From contig OZ007509.1 in assembly GCA_963931865.1 (NCBI GenBank), positions 18,968,440-19,032,439 on the forward strand: a stretch of 64,000 nt of DNA, in the 5' to 3' direction. The notes under the pieces are model-generated. The model searched no databases. It worked only from the letters and a program-made list of their open reading frames with translations, and was not told the DNA's origin. Made by a program: the position numbers and the translations under genes. This DNA comes from Axinella damicornis. Lineage: Eukaryota; Porifera; Demospongiae; Axinellida; Axinellidae. How positions within the stretch are numbered: position 1 is the stretch's first letter; each line of letters begins with the position of its first letter. This document shows positions 57,854 through 64,000 of the stretch, piece after piece.

Positions 57854-60800
57854 TTATTTGAGTACTGAGGAGAGTACGGGAAATGGGTTCTGTTTGCTGA
57901 CTACAAGTTTCTGGTGCTGGTGGGAGATGTAGCCCCGGATATAGGCCTGCAGTCGGAGATGAACAGAGAGAATGTGAGAGCTGAGGCTATGCAATGGTGT
58001 GACTGTCACCGTGACACTGTCACCGTGACCAGTGCATACTTGTGTGAATGCATGCATGTGACATGTGTGCTGTGTTTTGATGGTCAGTATGTGCATGCGC
58101 AGGCATGGTTACTTTTGATTGTGCAGTAAAAGATTTCCATAATTGAGAGCCATTATTGCACTTGCATTAATGCAATAATTATTGGGAGCTTAAAAAAATT
58201 GTAATTCACAACTTTTAAACTAAATTGAAACCTGTCCTACAGTGTAACACTAATACCCACCACCTTCTATATGTGCACACCTTGAGCTCTTGGTGCACAC
58301 CCACACACACCCACACACACACACCATGCACACACACACCCACACACACACACCATGCACACACACACACCCACACACACCTTATCGATGAGGTTCGCAA
58401 CAATACACTGGACTTCGTCGAGGTCCATCTCGGTTTCCCCCAAGGACTTTAGGGAGCCCTCAAAAGCATGCAGCGGGATCTGATGGGTCCCCAAGAGAAG
58501 ATATCTGATGAAGAGAGGAGAGGAGATCAGAGAGTGGAGGCCATTCTGACATACCCTAATTTCAGTGGCCTTGAAACTGCTCCCAGAAGTAATTTCAGCC
58601 AGCCTACAGATACGTAACTCTTCACCACACCCACTAACAAACTTTCAAGCAAGTCTCACGGGCAACGTCAACCTGGCCTAGCTGCAAAATGGGCTGGAAA
58701 TCTAGGCCTTACAAGGTGAGACGGCTGATTTCTATTTATGTGCAAAAGGACAGAAAATGGCCAGCCAGGGACTTTCTACAGCCCAGGCCAGACATGACTG
58801 TGCTTTTTGCACCATTCATGCAAACCAACCCACCTCATCACGAAGCTAAGTCCCTTGAATATCGTATGATGTCATGGGCAGCAAAGGGTAAATATTACAG
58901 TAAACATGGGCTTCAAATTACACTGTAAGGACATCCAAACAAAAACTCGAAGGTTGTGAGCGAAAACAAACCTTTGAGCATTGCCTATGCCCTGCAAGAA
59001 AGTGTTCCCCCCTCCCCTCACTCTGCCCCGCCTGTCACACACACACAATATCATGTGCTGCTTACACTTTCTTGAAGAGATTTCTGTAGGCAATGATCTT
59101 CATCTTCTCGAGAATGAGATAGATCCGGTAGTGGATGAAAAACACCTGAGCAGAGAGGAGACAAACCCACTAGCCATCACATGCAACGTACCAATCTGTA
59201 AACTTAATATTAAATATTTTTAGCAATTTAGCAATGGGAGAGCAATGAAGCATGTCATTGCCGGTCTCGTTCAAAGGCCTTGCTGTGTCAAACAGATTCC
59301 CAGACTTGAAAGCCAGAAATGGTGGCCTTCCTTTCCTCTACACAGAAGTCAATTCAGTGCACATTAAAGTAGCCTCATTCCCTGGCCACACCCTGCTTTT
59401 TGTCATTCTTTGAGCCACCGAAAATGGTGCAGGCCTGGGAACAGGTGCACAGTGTGCGTTGAGACAACTAACCAAAGGCTCAGCACCCAGGCAATTCCAT
59501 CCAAATGGAGGGACAACACTTATGGAAATCAACTCTCCCCACTCATCCAGTTTTAAGATTTCGAAGCGAGAACAAACCAGTAGGGGTTCTGACATTAAAC
59601 TACTGCCAGAAGGTCCCAAGCTGGAATGTCAACTGATTTTTTTTTGTCTCTCTCTCCAAAATATATGCAAATCAGCTCAGCCTTGCTCCATACGGGTCCT
59701 CATGCTTCTTACCTCATTCTCTTCCAAAGCCTGGGAGAGGAGCCGCAGGTTCCCCTGGCTGTGAGGGCAGGAGAGAGGACATGGGCTGAGCTGATATGGT
59801 TTGTGAGTGAGCTGGTATGTACCTCATTCCCAGTCATACCAGAGCAGCCTGGGAATGAGCCTGTGGTTACAGCAAAACGACCTCCAGGCACTCAACAATG
59901 CATGTACTACATTCTAATTTCTGCACACTCAAAATCTACACATTAAATTCTCGCTATCAAATCCAGCCCTACAGTTATGCACTGTTTCCATGACAACATA
60001 CATGTACCTGACTGCTCTGGCCACATTGGAGAACTGCAGTAAATTGTATTTCCTCAGCAGTTCAAGTTTGGGCAGTTGTCCCTGGAGACACAGAAGGAAT
60101 GCATGCAATCAGTTTACCAGCTACACTGGCTCGCTGAGGTATGTGCGTGGAAGGTGGGAGAGTTCTAGGAAGGTATGGGAATGAGGTTATGAAGATGTGG
60201 AATGAGATCAAGGAGTGTATTAAGGCAAGGAAGGAACGGAATGAAGCTAGAGATGATCTACATACCAGCAGCATCTTCACTGGGATGAGGTAGATCAGGA
60301 TTAGCCTGCATAACAGATACACAATCGTACCACAGTACAATCATAGCTTAATCCTATAGATGCTAGATTCCTGACATGGAGTCGTGGGTTTCGTCCTTTG
60401 ATGCAAGCTTGTGGTTCAGTAGAGCATGTGTGATGTTACAGGACATCTTGGTATGCAGTGATATCATTTCAGAATAGAATGTAATTACACTTCCAGTGGT
60501 ACGGTTATGAGTAGCTCTGCTTGCTTCAGCTACTGTAGTGGAATGCTGTGGCATGAGCAGTCGCTGCAAAAGTGTTTTCGCTTCATCACCATCCCAACTA
60601 CATGTATGCCCCCCACTGTTACCTCTTATTCTTCCGTGCAGTGAAGTGACATCTCCAAAAAGCAAAGTCCAAGTATTCAGCAGCTGCAGACGAGTGCATG
60701 TGCATTAGGGAGATAAACATATCATGTGCACGTGAAAAGGACTTCTACAACCTTCTTTTGGCGATCAAAGGATTTTGCTAATTGAATGCTGGATGGTCAG

Positions 60801-63147
60801 GCCAGGAATGGTTGGCAAATCAAACTAGCATCCCTACCATCAAGGTCAGTGTTTTAGGGGTTACTTTTTATTGAGGGTCGTTGTAGTAATGAATTCAAAT
60901 GCTCAAATCACATATTGCCACATGTGCTATACCAGGCAGAGCCTCGTTCCCAGGTTCCATACCTACTTCAAGTGACAATAGACTGGCTTGGGAACAAGGC
61001 TGCTAAGTCTCATGCCGTCTCATGCCTTACCTAACTTGAAGTCACTGTCAAACATCGCTTTCTTCCCTACAAAGTACCTGTGTGAAAATAGAATGACAGA
61101 GTTCTTGTGAGGGGAGGGAAGGTTGGTGGTGGTGGTGGTAGTGGGGGGGGGGGGGGGGGGGGGGGGGATGAGCAGGCCTATAGTACAACTGTTTGCAGGA
61201 ACTGAGTGAGATTGTCACACTGTCCTACACATCAGCTTCTAAGAATGGGAAATCAAGAATGACAGCCATGACCAGGAGTGGATGAGCAGGCCTAATGTTA
61301 GCAGGACCTGAGTTAGATCATACATAGCCTCGTTCCCAGGCGCTCGGTACCGAGCGCCTGGGAACGAGGCTAGATCATACACTGTCCTTGCCTGTAGGTG
61401 ACCAGCTGTGCAAGACTGAACCTGTCCTTGATGTCTGAGCTGTCGATCGCTCGAATGAGAGGCTTGCACAAGTGGAGCTTGTTAATCTGAGAGGGAAGAG
61501 GTGAAGGGAGGAAGGACATCGACTGTGGAGACAACTTCACATAATGGTCAATCATATACGTACACACACAGTTGCAGATTTTGTCTGTCCTGGAAGCAAG
61601 GGTCCAGTGCATACATACAAAGAGAAGATTGACGAGCTTTACATGACATATATCTGTCTGATCTGGGGCGGGATTCTTAGATTGCTCTGAGCCATAACAA
61701 CTATAGTGTGTGAGGTGTATGCACATCAAAGGGATTACTGGGGTTTCTAGAGATTGCATTTGAACAGAATCTGACACACACTGACTCTGAAATAGATCTT
61801 GAAGAGTTGATTCACGAGTGTCAGTGTTCCCCATCGCTTTGAGTTCTCCAGTGATGTGCGGCTGGAGAGAGAAACCATAATCACTGGTAAGCGAAACTAA
61901 GGAAGTGAAATCCGAAATTGAAATGACAACACTGAGATCAAGAATGGAATCAGGGAACAGAGAAAATCAGAACTCACCTGTCACTGACACACAACCTAAA
62001 ACACGCCATAATTTGGTCAGCTGCCTTTTCTAGCATCTCTCCTGGCTTGGTCTGACCAACTGAAGCCCGCTGTGCTTCTGCCTGAGAGATGAGGGAAAGG
62101 AAGAGGAAGGGGGCCGGGATGGAAGTGAAGAAGAGGAGGAGGAGGGAGATGATGGAGGAGGAGGGAGAGGAGGAGGAGGAGGAGGAGGAGGAGGAGGAGG
62201 AGGAGGAGGATGAGGAGGAGGAGGAGGAGGAGGGAGGTGAGGGAGAGGGGGAGGGTGGTGAAGGAGAGGAGGAGGAGGAGGAGGAAGAGGGAGGTGAAGG
62301 AGAGGAGGAGGGAGAGGAGGAGGGAGGTGAGGGAGAGGAGGAGGGGGAGGTGAGGGAGAGGAGGAGGGGGAGGTGAGGGAGGGGGTGCAAGAGAAAAGGG
62401 AGGGGCAGGTCAAGGAGGGGAGGGGTCAGCTTCCCCCACAAGAGGTACCTTCAGCGCAAGGAGCCTAAGATCCAGGACCACTGTTTTCAAAACCGGCAAT
62501 CCCCTGCAAAGGCAACAATGACACAATTCACCTCTGCAAGAATCCTGACACATTCTTACAGTCAATCACATAGGTATACCCATCCACTGAGTAGCGCCCA
62601 CATATGTACCCATGCACCCAGTGGCGCCCACCCACCCATGAACGCACACAACCACACAGTCACACACACAGTATCAACTCACACTTACCAGTTCTCCTCT
62701 TTCTGAGACTGAAACACTTTCAGAAAAGATCTGAGACCGTCAAGTCCATAAGTATACATACATAGACTAGCTATTGTGTCCAAGGCACACAAGATTGCAT
62801 TAACAATGTAACTGCACTGCACTGTACGAGGATACTGCACCACCACTGCCTGGCAGGCATAGGCATCTCGTGTGTCACCACTGATGACTGCAGCTGCACA
62901 TCTGAGGTCAAGGGATAAAGGTTAGAGGTCACGTTGAAGGTCAAAGGTCATATCTGCACTCTACTATCAGAGTACAACACAACAAGACAAACTTCTACAC
63001 CCTCAAATATTACAAAATGGTCTATTCGAATGTGAAACGCTGACATAGTTAGTAGACCCCTGTCACTGGTTGGTACCTGATATGAGCAGCAAATATTTCA
63101 TCGAAGGGGGGCTCCAGGTACGTCTGACACTGAGCCTCATAGTTCAC
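57854..63147 (-). CDS. PCID2: PCI domain-containing protein 2 (TREX-2 subunit), lacking the first exons
   Basis: Fifteen exons joined in phase: 63147-63077, 62901-62836, 62730-62689, 62503-62449, 62081-61978, 61861-61786, 61486-61392, 61077-61031, 60683-60623, 60305-60266, 60081-60008, 59758-59713, 59145-59066, 58504-58381, 57946-57854 (TAA). The 357 residues align with vertebrate PCID2 from about residue 46 to the end: [87 protein letters not shown], and the highly conserved end [19 protein letters not shown]. The C-terminal half is the PCI winged-helix domain. The family acts in nuclear mRNA export with GANP and DSS1. The intron at 61391-61078 appears to use a GC donor. The start codon is not found; the N-terminal exon probably lies beyond 63147. 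Confidence 0.93.
58298..58380. repeat. (CA)n-rich tract at a PCID2 donor site
   Basis: ACACACACC units directly against exon 58504-58381; on the sense strand the donor GTGTGTGTGG merges into a GT array. Confidence 0.9.
61143..61167. repeat. Poly-G run
   Basis: About 25 consecutive Gs in the PCID2 intron between exons 61486-61392 and 61077-61031. Confidence 0.95.
61327..61374. mobile_element. Perfect 48-bp foldback of the TAGCCTCGTTCCC family
   Basis: 24-bp exact arms, TAGCCTCGTTCCCAGGCGCT onward, with no loop. It sits 17 bp from PCID2 exon 61486-61392, in the intron with the GC donor. Confidence 0.9.
62095..62390. repeat. (GGA)n array at a PCID2 3' splice site
   Basis: GGA/GAGGAGG sequence. 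On the sense strand it is a long TCC polypyrimidine tract leading to the acceptor of exon 62081-61978. Confidence 0.95.
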
Positions 63148-63339
63148 CTGCACAGCAGAGGGGCTGAGTCAATTTGATCCCCTGCCACAGTAAAATCATG
63201 TTACCACTAGGGCAGATCGGAAACTAGTACGTAATAATGAGTGTGCATGGTAATTATTGGAGACATATTATACTAGCTTACATTTAGTTGTGTGGGGTCC
63301 GGCTTGACAATCAGCCATGTCCCACACATTCACATTATT

Positions 63340-63815
63340 ACCAATGAAGGGGGTGGGGCTGCAACACGTCTTGATTTATTAGCAGACCAATGAAGAAGGT
63401 GGGGCTGCTCCATTTATAACTAGATCAATAAAGTGGGTGGGACTGCAAAATGGCTCCATATTGTACCAAGGGGGTGGGGCTGCAACACCATCTCCTTTTA
63501 CCATCAGGGGTGGGGCTGCAACACGGTTTCATATAGGACGAGACCAAGGAGGGGGTGGGGCTGCAACACGGTTTCATATAGGATGAGACCAAGGAGGGGG
63601 TGGGGCTGCAACACATGTCTCCATATAGGAGCAGACCAAGGAAGGGGGTGGGGCTGCAACATGGCTTCATTTGGGGCAAGACCAAGGAGGGGGTGGGGCT
63701 GCAACATGGCTTCATATAGGACCAGACCAAGGAAGGGGGTGGGGCTGCAGCACATGACACTACAATATATCTCCAGACCAATGAAGGGGTGGGGCTGCAA
63801 CACATGTCTCCATAT
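63340..63815. repeat. Tandem repeat of 45-47 bp, about ten copies
   Basis: Units contain GGGGGTGGGGCTGCAACA and AGACCAAGGA (for example at 63541, 63586, 63633, 63679). Most units are multiples of three, so both strands are open. It sits upstream of the first PCID2 exon found. Confidence 0.92.
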
Positions 63816-64000
63816 ATTAATACCTAGCAAAGGGCCTCCACTACAGGGAGTCAATTGGTAAAGAGTTTTGCAAAAACCATGAACTGCTACCACCCGTTAC
63901 CACTTTCAATGCTTGCCAAACAAGGACCCCAGCCTCCTTCCCAGGCCTCCAACCCTGCAGGGTTTGGTGCTGCAGTACAAAACTGCAGAAACTGGCATGA
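63816..64000. other. Right edge of window
   Basis: No exon recognised. It may be intron or upstream sequence of PCID2; contains a CCTCCTTCCCAGGCC fragment resembling the foldback family. Confidence 0.35.

Noticed and set aside
63240..63320. Candidate N-terminal PCID2 exon (minus strand, with a GTAAGC donor near 63283)
   Set aside because: The short translation (DMADCQAGPHTTKC) does not resemble the known PCID2 N-terminus, and its acceptor is unclear.
63433..63861. GWGCNTVSYRTRPRR repeat open frame
   Set aside because: Follows from the 45-bp tandem repeat; open on both strands, no start context or splice support.

Overview
The window looks like draft genomic DNA from an invertebrate animal, most likely a demosponge. 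Genes are split by short GT-AG introns. The recognisable families are metazoan (a DOCK-D/zizimin-type Rho-family GEF, CHST15-like Golgi sulfotransferases, PCID2). Most of the remaining sequence is short DNA transposons, foldback elements, minisatellites and expanded simple repeats. A run of exactly 200 Ns (3088-3287) marks a scaffold gap of unknown true size. The sponge assignment is inference from overall character, not from a marker gene.

Layout. 63-589: a hAT-like element with a perfect 8-bp target duplication. 1991-2783 (minus): a fragment of a spectrin-repeat-like gene. 3826-15024 (minus): the N-terminal half (about 540 residues, 16 exons) of a DOCK9/10/11-type GEF with its start codon, PH domain and pre-DHR1 region; its DHR1 and DHR2 domains are not in the window. 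15.3-16.5 kb: a 40-bp satellite upstream of the DOCK start. 17.4-21.2 kb and 41.3-47.0 kb: two copies of a composite repeat unit carrying a 15-bp minisatellite, an AAGCC array and a Penelope-like retroelement 3' end. 22.4-23.1 kb: a dead reverse transcriptase interrupted by a MITE. 26.4-27.8 kb (minus): a single-exon FAD-dependent oxidase with a one-base frameshift. 28.4-31.4 kb: three TTAA-flanked transposons. 33.96-39.88 kb (minus): a three-exon L-amino-acid-oxidase-like flavoenzyme of 614 residues whose second intron is full of repeats. 47.9-49.6 kb: more 15-bp minisatellite. 51.7-56.5 kb: two divergent CHST15-like sulfotransferases sharing a 318-bp intergenic region. 57.85-63.15 kb (minus): 15 coding exons of PCID2, lacking only about the first 45 residues.

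How the genes relate. No operon-like logic applies. The two sulfotransferases are an inverted tandem duplicate and may share a bidirectional promoter. The two flavoenzymes lie within about 6 kb on the same strand, but no shared pathway can be shown. DOCK (GTPase activation) and PCID2 (mRNA export, TREX-2) are unrelated housekeeping or regulatory genes.

Repeats dominate. Several mobile elements can be dated relative to each other because a second copy of the host sequence preserves the empty insertion site. Simple repeats in the DOCK and PCID2 introns lie almost systematically against splice junctions, pyrimidine-rich (or CA-rich) on the sense strand. Exon boundaries were placed by eye from splice consensus, phase agreement and remembered family alignments; no search was run.
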